A stretch of 64,000 bases of DNA from Bacteroidota bacterium. Its GTDB lineage: Bacteria; Bacteroidota; Bacteroidia; Chitinophagales; Chitinophagaceae. The notes beneath the pieces were generated by a model. That model ran no database searches, had not been told where the DNA came from, and saw only the letters and a list, made by a program, of their open reading frames with translations. Each line of letters begins with the position of its first letter. The stretch's first letter is position 1. A program made the position numbers and the translations under genes. Positions 26,982 to 35,805 of this stretch are shown here, one piece after another. The stretch spans positions 35,079 to 99,078 of the forward strand of contig CANGUG010000015.1 of assembly GCA_947457075.1 (NCBI GenBank), in the 5' to 3' direction.

Positions 26982-27977
26982 ATGAATAGTTTTGGAACCT
27001 TATTTAAAGTGCAAATTTTAGGAGAGTCACACGGTGCCTGTGTTGGTATAGTGATTGATGGCTGTCCAGCAGGATTAAACTTAGTTCAAGCCGACTTTGT
27101 AACGGATATGGAACGTCGTAAAGGAGGTAAACAAAAAGGAACCACGCCAAGACAGGAAGACGATATGCCCATTTTTAAATCGGGGTTATTCAATGATACT
27201 ACAACAGGGGCACCCATCACAATGTTATTTGAAAACAATAATACAAGAAGTACTGACTATGAAAAACAACGTGCTGTGCCAAGACCAGGGCATTCGGATT
27301 TTACTGCACACCATAAATTTGGCGGATTCGAGGATTATAGAGGCGGTGGACATTTTAGCGGTCGATTAACAGCAGCTTTAGTGGGAGCGGGAGTGATTGC
27401 TAAAAAGTTATTAAATCATATTCAAATTGAAGCCCATATAGTTAGTATAGGAGGGGAAACAGATATTGAAAAGGGTATACAAAAAGCAATTGACCATAAA
27501 GACAGCGTGGGCGGTATAGTGGAATGTGTAGTTAAAGGGTTACCAATTGGGCTTGGAGAACATTTTTTTGACTCAGTAGAATCCTTAATTAGTCATGCTG
27601 TTTTTGCCATACCTGCTATTAGGGGTATTGAATTTGGTACAGGGTTTGCTGCTGCTAGTATGTTTGGCGTTGAGCACAATGATGCAATAATAGATGCAAC
27701 AGGTAAAACAAAAACCAACCATGCCGGTGGAATTGTAGGAGGATATACCAATGGAAATGATTTGGTTTTTCGTATTGCAGTAAAACCAACCTCCTCTACG
27801 CCAAAGGATCAAACAACTTGGAATTGGGAAACCAATGAACAAGCAGTTTTTTCAGTAAAGGGAAGACACGATTTATGTATTGCACTAAGAGTACCCGTTG
27901 TCTTGGAAGCGGTAACGGCAATTGTGCTTGCTGATTTAATGCTATTGGAACAAAAAATACAAAGAATTCTAAGATAA
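26982..27977 (+). CDS. aroC: Chorismate synthase
   Basis: 331 aa; 'FGTLFKVQILGESHGACVGIVIDGCPAG', 'PRPGHSDFTAHHKFGGFEDYRGGGHFSGRLTA'. Confidence 0.93.
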   Translation: MNSFGTLFKVQILGESHGACVGIVIDGCPAGLNLVQADFVTDMERRKGGKQKGTTPRQEDDMPIFKSGLFNDTTTGAPITMLFENNNTRSTDYEKQRAVPRPGHSDFTAHHKFGGFEDYRGGGHFSGRLTAALVGAGVIAKKLLNHIQIEAHIVSIGGETDIEKGIQKAIDHKDSVGGIVECVVKGLPIGLGEHFFDSVESLISHAVFAIPAIRGIEFGTGFAAASMFGVEHNDAIIDATGKTKTNHAGGIVGGYTNGNDLVFRIAVKPTSSTPKDQTTWNWETNEQAVFSVKGRHDLCIALRVPVVLEAVTAIVLADLMLLEQKIQRILR

Positions 27978-28025
27978 AATTCTACGACAGAATTCTTTAT
28001 TGAAAATAATTTAAAAATAAAAAAA

Positions 28026-28331
28026 ATGGAAAGCGAATATATATATCATGTAACTACTCAAGTAGAGTGGGACAACGCAAAAAATCAGGGAGCATACAAG
28101 CCAGCTAATTTTGATGCCGACGGCTTTATTCATTGTTCAACAGAACAACAAGTACCGGGTGTTTTAGATCGATTTTACCAGGGTCAAACTGGATTAGTGA
28201 AATTGAAAATTGAAAAAGCAAAATTATCTAGACCATTATTATTTGAATTGGCAACCGATTTAGATGAACTTTTCCCGCATATTTATGGTGCATTGAATGT
28301 AGATAGTGTTGTTGAAGTGACGGTGCTTTAA
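28026..28331 (+). CDS. DUF952-family protein
   Basis: 101 aa; 'IYHVTTQVEWDNAKNQGAYKPANFDADGFIHCSTEQQV'. Confidence 0.85.
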   Translation: MESEYIYHVTTQVEWDNAKNQGAYKPANFDADGFIHCSTEQQVPGVLDRFYQGQTGLVKLKIEKAKLSRPLLFELATDLDELFPHIYGALNVDSVVEVTVL

Positions 28332-28422
28332 ATAATATACCTAGTTTAATTAGTTTAGTGACAATTAAATTGTTATTTTTTTTAATATTTTATTCCTAAT
28401 TTTACCACAAATATCAAGTACT

Positions 28423-29709
28423 ATGAAAAAGTTTTTATTTTTTACCATGTTGTTGACTATCACGATGCAAGTAATTGCACAGGATTCAGCATTAGTAAAA
28501 CAACCAACCATTGGCCTAAGATTGGGTATGATGGATTTTAAACAAACTCCCAATACGGCAGGAACTTCAAAATCAGCAGCAGAATTTGGAATTCAATATG
28601 TTGATGGATGGACAAAGAAGATAGATTTTGTATCTAATTTAAGTTTTTCCGCATTAAAATATCCATATTATCAATCATTGAGGGTGCCTACTTCAAATAT
28701 TAGTGAGCCTTTCGCCTCTATCGATTTTAATATTAACTACAAGTTATTGACTGATGATCATACAGTGGTACCTTATTTAACCGCTGGTATTGGTATTGCT
28801 ACCGACCGTTTTACAACCTACACTTCCTATGCACCATTTGGAGGGGGACTTCAAATTAAAGCAGCTCAAAATTCTTTTGTTTACGTACAAGCAACTTACC
28901 GCGCTGAAACTTCTTATTTAACTAAAACACATAATAATTACAGTGTGAGTTATGCTTTTCCTTTAAAGTTAAAAGAAAAGAAAGCGGTATTGCCTCCACC
29001 TCCAACTCCAGTAGATACAGACAATGATGGAGTGGTTGATGCAAGTGATAAATGTCCAACAAAATCAGGGTCTGCAAAATATGAAGGTTGTCCTGTGCCA
29101 GATACCGATAACGACGGTGTAGATGATGACCATGACAAATGTCCAAAACAAGCGGGAACAGCTAAGTATGATGGATGTCCAATTCCAGATACAGATAAGG
29201 ACGGGGTAAATGATGAAGAGGATAAATGTCCTTCCATTGCTGGTTTAACCCGTTACAATGGATGTCCAATTCCAGATACAGATAAGGACGGTGTGAATGA
29301 TGAAGAAGATAAATGTCCTACTGAGCCTGGTATCGTAGCCAACAATGGTTGCATTGATATCCAACCTTTGTTAAATGAAATTGCAAGCAATTTTAAATTC
29401 AAAACAGGTAAGTCAATCATCGCTAGCAAAAAATTAAACAAATTAGATGCAGCTATTGCAGAATTAAATAAGTACAAAAATATCAGTATCGACATTATTG
29501 GCAATACGGATAATATTGGTACTAAGAAAGTAAACAAAAAATTATCTGAACGTAGAGCAGCTATTATTTATTCCTATTTAGTGAAAAAAGGAATAGAGGC
29601 AAATAGATTATCTAAACAAGGCGACGCGGATAACAATCCTATTTCAACCAACAAAACTGCCAAGGGTAGGGCTGAAAATAGAAGAACAGATATGAAAGCG
29701 AAGTACTAA
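28423..29709 (+). CDS. OmpA-family outer-membrane protein with beta-barrel and thrombospondin type 3 (TSP3) calcium-binding repeats
   Basis: 428 aa; signal peptide, repeated 'DTDxDGVxDxxDKCPxxxGxxxxxGCPxP', C-terminal OmpA 'IIGNTDNIGTKKVNKKLSERRAAIIYSYLVKKGI'. Confidence 0.9.
   Translation: MKKFLFFTMLLTITMQVIAQDSALVKQPTIGLRLGMMDFKQTPNTAGTSKSAAEFGIQYVDGWTKKIDFVSNLSFSALKYPYYQSLRVPTSNISEPFASIDFNINYKLLTDDHTVVPYLTAGIGIATDRFTTYTSYAPFGGGLQIKAAQNSFVYVQATYRAETSYLTKTHNNYSVSYAFPLKLKEKKAVLPPPPTPVDTDNDGVVDASDKCPTKSGSAKYEGCPVPDTDNDGVDDDHDKCPKQAGTAKYDGCPIPDTDKDGVNDEEDKCPSIAGLTRYNGCPIPDTDKDGVNDEEDKCPTEPGIVANNGCIDIQPLLNEIASNFKFKTGKSIIASKKLNKLDAAIAELNKYKNISIDIIGNTDNIGTKKVNKKLSERRAAIIYSYLVKKGIEANRLSKQGDADNNPISTNKTAKGRAENRRTDMKAKY
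29172..29318 (+). repeat. Near-identical 87-bp tandem duplication within the TSP3 region
   Basis: TGGATGTCCAATTCCAGATACAGATAAGGACGG... at 29172 and again at 29259 (offset 87 nt = 29 codons). Confidence 0.8.
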
Positions 29710-29728
29710 ATGTAATAGTTACGATATA

Positions 29729-29760
29729 TAAAAAAGGCCTCTACAAAGAGGCCTTTTTTA
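29729..29760. terminator. Bidirectional intrinsic terminator
   Basis: TAAAAAAGGCCTCT-ACAA-AGAGGCCTTTTTTA between convergent genes. Confidence 0.9.
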
Positions 29761-29777
29761 TTGAAAAGATATTTGGT

Positions 29778-30791
29778 TTAATAAATATTTACTTCCCTTT
29801 CTAGTTGTATCTTAAATTTTTGAGCGACGGAATGAATAATTTCTTCCGAAAATTCATACACTTCTCTCCCTGAACGGATACCGTAACTTACAATGACCAA
29901 TGCTTGTTTTTCATAGCAACCTACATTTCCTTTTTTCATTCCCTTCCAGCCACAGGCTTCAATAAGCCATCCAGCTGCTATTTTATAAGAATCATCAGAG
30001 ATAGGATAGGCAATGATATTGGGAAATTGTTGTTGTAGCTGCTCCAATTGGGTCTTTGAAACGATGGGGTTTTTAAAAAAGCTGCCTGCATTACCTAGGA
30101 TTTTGGGATCAGGTAATTTTTGAGTTCTAATTTGTATAATGGCTTGAGACAGGCTTTCTAAATTAGGGTGCTTTATGCCTTTTTCATGTAACATGTCTCG
30201 GATAGCACCGTAATCCATTTTTAATTGTGGCTGTTTTTGTAAAACAAATTGCACATGGGTAATAATATACCTTTTGACTGCAACTTTGAAGAGGCTTGTC
30301 CTATAGCCAAAATTACATTCCTTATTAGATAGCTGTATCCATTGTTGGGTAGTTGTATCAAAAGCGGTTACTTGCTGAATACATTCTTGGACTTCTACCC
30401 CATAAGCGCCAATATTTTGAATGGGGCTTGCCCCAACGGTCCCAGGTATAAGGCTTAAATTTTCCAATCCTCCCCATCCTTTTTGTACACAATAACTTAC
30501 AAAATGATGCCAATTTTCACCCGCGCCCACTTCAAGTATTACTTCGGTAGCGGATTCGTTTAATTTTTTTATACCATTAATTTCCATTTTGGCGACCAAT
30601 CCAGGAAAATTTTTCGTGAATACAACGTTTGATCCACTACCTAATATTAAAAAGGGTAAATTTTGTTGATGACACCATTCTATTGCATCCGATACGTCCT
30701 CGTTTTTATGGAGGACTGTAAAATAACTAGCAAGTTCTTCACTAGCAAAAAAATGAAATGGCTGTAAGGAAATATTATGTTCTGTATGCAT
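29778..30791 (-). CDS. murB: UDP-N-acetylmuramate dehydrogenase
   Basis: 337 aa; 'PFLILGSGSNVVFTKNFPGLV', 'LSLIPGTVGASPIQNIGAYGVE', 'GNAGSFFKNP'. Confidence 0.92.
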   Translation of the reverse strand: MHTEHNISLQPFHFFASEELASYFTVLHKNEDVSDAIEWCHQQNLPFLILGSGSNVVFTKNFPGLVAKMEINGIKKLNESATEVILEVGAGENWHHFVSYCVQKGWGGLENLSLIPGTVGASPIQNIGAYGVEVQECIQQVTAFDTTTQQWIQLSNKECNFGYRTSLFKVAVKRYIITHVQFVLQKQPQLKMDYGAIRDMLHEKGIKHPNLESLSQAIIQIRTQKLPDPKILGNAGSFFKNPIVSKTQLEQLQQQFPNIIAYPISDDSYKIAAGWLIEACGWKGMKKGNVGCYEKQALVIVSYGIRSGREVYEFSEEIIHSVAQKFKIQLEREVNIY

Positions 30792-30825
30792 GCTTTTGTA
30801 TAGAAATTGGGGTAGCTATTATTTA

Positions 30826-33261
30826 TTAATTAGGGTCAACATCAATAATTATTTGAACCGTTTTATACCTTGGATGCGCTTGAATTAACTGTATATAATT
30901 AAACAATTGTTTTTTCGCAATTTGTAATTGTGCTGATTGGGTTGCAATTTTCACATACAGCTCCCAAATATATTTATTACGAACCCTATTTACTAAAGGC
31001 TGTGCAGGCCCTAGAACGGTTCTTTGAATTTCAGGACTAAGGGAATGAAGATAATGATTTGCTGCTTCTTCGGCTATTGTATTATCCTTGTGCTTGAACA
31101 AAATACTCAATAATCTACTAAAAGGGGGGTAGGCAAATTGTTTTCTGTTTTGAATTTCATATTGATAGAATCCAGCGTAATCATGTTGTTGTACTAATTG
31201 CACAATGGGATGTTGCACTTGACTTACTTGAATGATTACTTTGCCATTGCTATTTTTTCGACCTGCTCTGCCACTTACTTGCTCCATCATTTGAAAGGCG
31301 CGCTCATTAACCCGATACTGATTAAAATTTAACAAGCTATCTGCATCCACAATACCTACCAAATCAACGTTTTCAAAATCCAAGCCTTTTACTACCATTT
31401 GCGTACCAACTAAAATATCTATTTGTCTTTGTTCAAATTGTTGAATTAACTGATCGTGTTCATTTTTACCTTTTACATTGTCAAAATCCATTCTAGCAAC
31501 GATTACCCCTGGTAAGGCCTGGTTTAGTTTTTCTTCAATTTGTTCTGTGCCAAAACTTTTTTGTTTAAAATGTTGTTTGCCACATGCCTGACATGCTGTT
31601 AAAATTGGATAAGAACAACCACAGTAATGGCAGGATAGTACATTTTTTTGTTTATGGTAAGTAAGTGTTACGTCGCAATGCGTGCAATGAGGAATCCATC
31701 CACAGGTTTCACAAATCATATAAGCAGCATAGCCACGTCTATTTTGAAAAAGAATCACCTGTTTTTGTTGCTCGATTGTTTTTTTGATTTCAGACAATAA
31801 TAAAGGTGTTAAAATTGCCGTTCCAGCGGGTTGTTTCTTGGTATCAATAATTTGAATGCTTGGTAATGCTCCTTTATTGAATCTTTCAGTTAAATGGGTA
31901 TAACCATATTTTTTTGATGCTGCATTATAGTAGGACTCAACCGAAGGGGTTGCAGACCCTAAAATTACTTTCGCATTAATTTGATTGGCATAATAAATAG
32001 CTGTATCTCTGGCTTGATATCTTGGTGCAGGATCCTGTTGTTTGTAGGAACCATCGTGTTCTTCATCAACAATAATTAGGGATAAGTTTTTATAGGGAAG
32101 AAATAATGCCGATCTAGCCCCGAGTACAATCTTAATTTCACCCGACTTAACTTTATTCCATATTTCAACTCTTTCATTGGGGTTGAATTTAGAATGATAA
32201 ATGGCAATTTGATTTCCAAAATATTGTTTTAAGCGTCGAATCATTTGTGCAGTCAATGCAATTTCAGGCAGCATATACAAGGCTTGTTGCCCCTGTTGAA
32301 TTAATTGATTAATGAGTGCAACATAAATTTGGGTTTTACCGCTGCCCGTAATACCATGTAATAAATGAACTGAATGGGTATTTAATTGCGTTTTAATATC
32401 ATTAAATGCAATTTGTTGTTGATCGGATAATTCATGCAATTGATGATTGCCGGAAGGTCCTTCATTTTTCAATCGATCAATTATTCTTTTTTCGGCTACT
32501 AAAACTCCTTTATCTATAAGTGCCTTTAATTGTGCATGCGAGGCACCTGATTTTTCTAAAAGTGATTTTTGACGTACTTCCCCTTCTGTTTTCTCAAAAT
32601 GCAAAAACGACAACAATAATGCCAATTGTTTAGGCGCGCGGGTCCATTCATTAAGCAATTGCGCTATTTTTATTTCGGATTGATAGGCAGGGGTAAGCTG
32701 TATAAAAGTTTCTTCTTTTACTTTGTATTTGTCAGTCATGTTTTCCTGAATGAAACAAACTCCTTTTTGTATCAATTTATTGACAATAGGATATACCGAC
32801 CTTTTATCTAATAATTTTTGAACCTCAGCTAAGCTCAGTTCTTTTTTAATTTGAAGTGCTTCACTAAGTATATACTCCAGGTCATTTAGTTGCTGACTGT
32901 CTATAGCGTAAAGCTCATTGTATATAAATACCGATTCACTAGAAATTTTCAAATGACTTGGGACTGCTGCTTGCATGACTTCCCCTTCGGTACACATATA
33001 ATATTGAGCCATCCATTCCCAAAGGGCTAATTGTGCTGGATAAACTATGGGGGCTTCGTCTAAAACGGAAAGAATTGGTTTGGGATTAAATGCCGCAGGT
33101 TTTTCATTAAATATTTTTTTTACGATTCCTGCATATCTTTTGTTGGCCCCTAACATCACTTCCACGCGCATCCCAATCATCACTTCGTCCAACAGGGTGG
33201 ATGGAATTTCCCAGGTATAATTTTTAGGCAGGGCAAGGGGTATAATGATTTCGGCGTACAT
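30826..33261 (-). CDS. priA: Primosomal protein N' (replication restart helicase)
   Basis: 811 aa; 'LLHGITGSGKTQIYV', 'VDEEHDGSYKQQDPAPRYQARDTA', zinc-binding 'CETCGWIPHCTHCDVTLTYHKQKNVLSCHYCG'. Confidence 0.93.
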   Translation of the reverse strand: MYAEIIIPLALPKNYTWEIPSTLLDEVMIGMRVEVMLGANKRYAGIVKKIFNEKPAAFNPKPILSVLDEAPIVYPAQLALWEWMAQYYMCTEGEVMQAAVPSHLKISSESVFIYNELYAIDSQQLNDLEYILSEALQIKKELSLAEVQKLLDKRSVYPIVNKLIQKGVCFIQENMTDKYKVKEETFIQLTPAYQSEIKIAQLLNEWTRAPKQLALLLSFLHFEKTEGEVRQKSLLEKSGASHAQLKALIDKGVLVAEKRIIDRLKNEGPSGNHQLHELSDQQQIAFNDIKTQLNTHSVHLLHGITGSGKTQIYVALINQLIQQGQQALYMLPEIALTAQMIRRLKQYFGNQIAIYHSKFNPNERVEIWNKVKSGEIKIVLGARSALFLPYKNLSLIIVDEEHDGSYKQQDPAPRYQARDTAIYYANQINAKVILGSATPSVESYYNAASKKYGYTHLTERFNKGALPSIQIIDTKKQPAGTAILTPLLLSEIKKTIEQQKQVILFQNRRGYAAYMICETCGWIPHCTHCDVTLTYHKQKNVLSCHYCGCSYPILTACQACGKQHFKQKSFGTEQIEEKLNQALPGVIVARMDFDNVKGKNEHDQLIQQFEQRQIDILVGTQMVVKGLDFENVDLVGIVDADSLLNFNQYRVNERAFQMMEQVSGRAGRKNSNGKVIIQVSQVQHPIVQLVQQHDYAGFYQYEIQNRKQFAYPPFSRLLSILFKHKDNTIAEEAANHYLHSLSPEIQRTVLGPAQPLVNRVRNKYIWELYVKIATQSAQLQIAKKQLFNYIQLIQAHPRYKTVQIIIDVDPN

Positions 33262-33309
33262 ATAGAAGTTTACAAAAATAAGCTATGCAATTGACACTAT
33301 TTTTATAAG

Positions 33310-34071
33310 TTATGCCAAAGGGTATTGTCTGTATCTTCTTAATCCTTCCTCCATCATTTGATAAACTTCATTTTTTAACAAATCAATATCTTCAAGGGTA
33401 TATTTAGATACCTCAACGGAGGGTAAATACACCACCCGATTAGGGCCAGGGGTAAGGCTAAATACCGACTGGTAATGCATACGGTCAACTGCATCTATCA
33501 TTAAAATAGGTTGAATAGGCACTTGCATTTCAATAGCCAATTTAAAAGCTCCATTAAAGAAGGATTTAAGCGGTTGCTGGCTTGTCATGCTAAATGTACC
33601 TTCAGGGAAAATAAAAATGGAATTACGTTTATGTAATGCGGCTTTTAAATTTCTTAAACTTTTTGCTCTTTTTTCTGGACTACTTCTGTCAACCATAATA
33701 ACCGCTGCACGATAAACCCAACCAAAAACAGGGATCTTGGAGGATTCAAATTTCCCCAAAGGCCTAATGGGTTGATGTTTTAATTGAACAATAGGTGGGA
33801 TATCCATATAGGAATTATGGTTGGCTACGAATATATGTGGTGTTTTGAAATTATGTGTTGACTCAAAAATTTCTTTGTGCCAAACACCAATAAATAAATA
33901 CCATGTTTTAGCCCAGTACCTACAAACTTTATATACTCTTTTACTCAGTTTCGCTTTTCCAAAAGGAAGCAGCAATAGGAGGCAAATAGCTGACACTATT
34001 GTAAGGATGGAAAATACAATTAATGCATAAATACAATAAATAGGTTGCAAAATTTTATAAAGGGCTTTCAT
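33310..34071 (-). CDS. 1-acyl-sn-glycerol-3-phosphate acyltransferase family (PlsC-like)
   Basis: 253 aa; 'FVANHNSYMDIPPI' (NHxxxxD), 'FIFPEGTFS'. Confidence 0.9.
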   Translation of the reverse strand: MKALYKILQPIYCIYALIVFSILTIVSAICLLLLLPFGKAKLSKRVYKVCRYWAKTWYLFIGVWHKEIFESTHNFKTPHIFVANHNSYMDIPPIVQLKHQPIRPLGKFESSKIPVFGWVYRAAVIMVDRSSPEKRAKSLRNLKAALHKRNSIFIFPEGTFSMTSQQPLKSFFNGAFKLAIEMQVPIQPILMIDAVDRMHYQSVFSLTPGPNRVVYLPSVEVSKYTLEDIDLLKNEVYQMMEEGLRRYRQYPLA

Positions 34072-34085
34072 CTAGGCACTAATAT

Positions 34086-34116
34086 AATAAAAAAGGCCCG
34101 AATAGAAATTCAGGCC
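34086..34116 (-). terminator. Intrinsic terminator downstream of amtB
   Basis: Minus strand GGCCTGAAT-TTCT-ATTCGGGCC (one G-U) followed by TTTTTTATTA. Confidence 0.65.
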
Positions 34117-34155
34117 GTACGATTGCTTGCTTAAAACCAATTCCAAAAAAATAAT

Positions 34156-35508
34156 TTATGCTTTGTGTGGATTTCTACCATATTTTTCATCATGTTGTGT
34201 AGCATCTAAACCTAGTTCTTCTTCTTCCTCCGATACCCTTAAGGGCAATAACAAGGAGATGAATTTGAAAATTAAATAGGAAGCGGTGAAACTAAAAGTT
34301 ACCACAATTAACATTGCTTTTAATTGTGTCAGAAAAAAGGCAGGATTGCCATAAAATAGACCATCATTACCTGCTGGGTTTACGCCTTTAGAAGCGAAAA
34401 CGCCCGTTAACAACATACCTACCATTCCGCCAATGCCATGGCATGGAAATACATCCAAAGTATCATCTACTCTTGATAATTTAAAAGCATGACTTAGCAC
34501 ATTGGAGATGACTGCCCCAACAACCCCTATAAATATACTTTGAGGTATTCCTACAAAACCAGCGGCGGGGGTAATGGCTACTAATCCTACCACAGCACCA
34601 ATGCAGAAACCCAAAACAGAAGGCTTTTTTCCGCTCATAACATCAAAAAACATCCATGCCAAACCTGCAGCAGCGGCAGCCGTATTGGTAGTGGCAAATG
34701 CATTTACCGCTAATGAATTAGCGCCAAGAGCAGATCCTGCATTAAATCCAAACCAACCAAACCATAACAAACCAGTTCCAATTAATACATAAGGAATATT
34801 GGCGGGAGGAATTTCATGTTGCTCTATTTTTGAACGTCTTGATTTTAAAACAATCGCACCTGCCAAAGCTGCACAACCTGCACTAATATGAACAACAGTG
34901 CCACCTGCAAAATCCAAAACTCCCATTTTAAATAAAAAACCGTTTGGATGCCAGGACCAATGTGCCAAAGGGGCATATATTAAAGTAATAAATAAAACAA
35001 TGAATAAAATATAAGAAGTGAATTTGATTCTTTCAGCTACAGCACCTACAACAAGGCCGGGGGTAATAATCGCAAACATCAACTGAAACATGGCAAATAA
35101 TAGTAAGGGGATAGTCATTGGAACTCCTCCTTGTAATGCAGGAGCGCCATTGGCTACACCTTTAAAAAATAAATGGGTAGCAGGATTACCAATAATTCCA
35201 TTTAATGATTCACCAAAGCTTAAACTATAACCAAAGGAAACCCAAATCACAGAAACAATCCCAGCAGAAACAATACTCTTAATCATCGTAGAAATAATGT
35301 TTTTGCGATGCACCATTCCTCCATAGAAAAAGGCAAGGCCTGGGGTCATGATAAATACCAAAGCGGTAGCAACCAATATCCAGGCAATATCAGCGGGACT
35401 ATAATTGGCTCCTGCAAAACTAGGAAATTGAGGTACAAATAAGGCGCCAATAGCAACTACTAATAATAGAATAAAGGGGGTGTACTTTTGTACGACTTGA
35501 TTTTTCAT
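34156..35508 (-). CDS. amtB: Ammonium transporter
   Basis: 450 aa; 'VATALVFIMTPGLAFFYGGMVHRKNIISTM', 'DFAGGTVVHISAGCAALAGA', 'FPCHGIGGMVGMLLTGVFA'. Confidence 0.93.
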   Translation of the reverse strand: MKNQVVQKYTPFILLLVVAIGALFVPQFPSFAGANYSPADIAWILVATALVFIMTPGLAFFYGGMVHRKNIISTMIKSIVSAGIVSVIWVSFGYSLSFGESLNGIIGNPATHLFFKGVANGAPALQGGVPMTIPLLLFAMFQLMFAIITPGLVVGAVAERIKFTSYILFIVLFITLIYAPLAHWSWHPNGFLFKMGVLDFAGGTVVHISAGCAALAGAIVLKSRRSKIEQHEIPPANIPYVLIGTGLLWFGWFGFNAGSALGANSLAVNAFATTNTAAAAAGLAWMFFDVMSGKKPSVLGFCIGAVVGLVAITPAAGFVGIPQSIFIGVVGAVISNVLSHAFKLSRVDDTLDVFPCHGIGGMVGMLLTGVFASKGVNPAGNDGLFYGNPAFFLTQLKAMLIVVTFSFTASYLIFKFISLLLPLRVSEEEEELGLDATQHDEKYGRNPHKA

Positions 35509-35659
35509 TAGTGGTAATTTTCCCTTAGATAAATATTATAAATAAATATATATAATGTTTTATAAGACAAATATAATAAAATATCTCAATAATGACAATA
35601 ATAAAATACATTAAAATATATAATAATATTTAAAATAAATTACTATAAATACTTTATTG

Positions 35660-35675
35660 TCAGTTAATTAACTGA
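35660..35675. promoter_or_regulatory. Perfect 16-bp palindrome upstream of amtB (candidate operator)
   Basis: TCAGTTAATTAACTGA in the AT-rich amtB-gltD intergenic region; no T-run hairpin context. Confidence 0.4.
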
Positions 35676-35805
35676 TTTATTTTCACTAATCAAGAAATAA
35701 TGAACAGTCAAATTGTGGAAAAAAATTTGATATTTTACGGGCATAACTTTAAAAAACGTCCCAATTGACGTACGAAAATTCATATTTTAAAATAAATAAT
35801 ATTAA

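Noticed and set aside
28950-29537. Minus-strand ORFs opposite the TSP3 repeats (95 and 94 aa, repetitive 'GHLSSSSFTPSLSVSGIGHP')
   Set aside because: Antisense shadow of the repeated DTDxDGVxDxxDKCP codons; repetitiveness comes from the real gene
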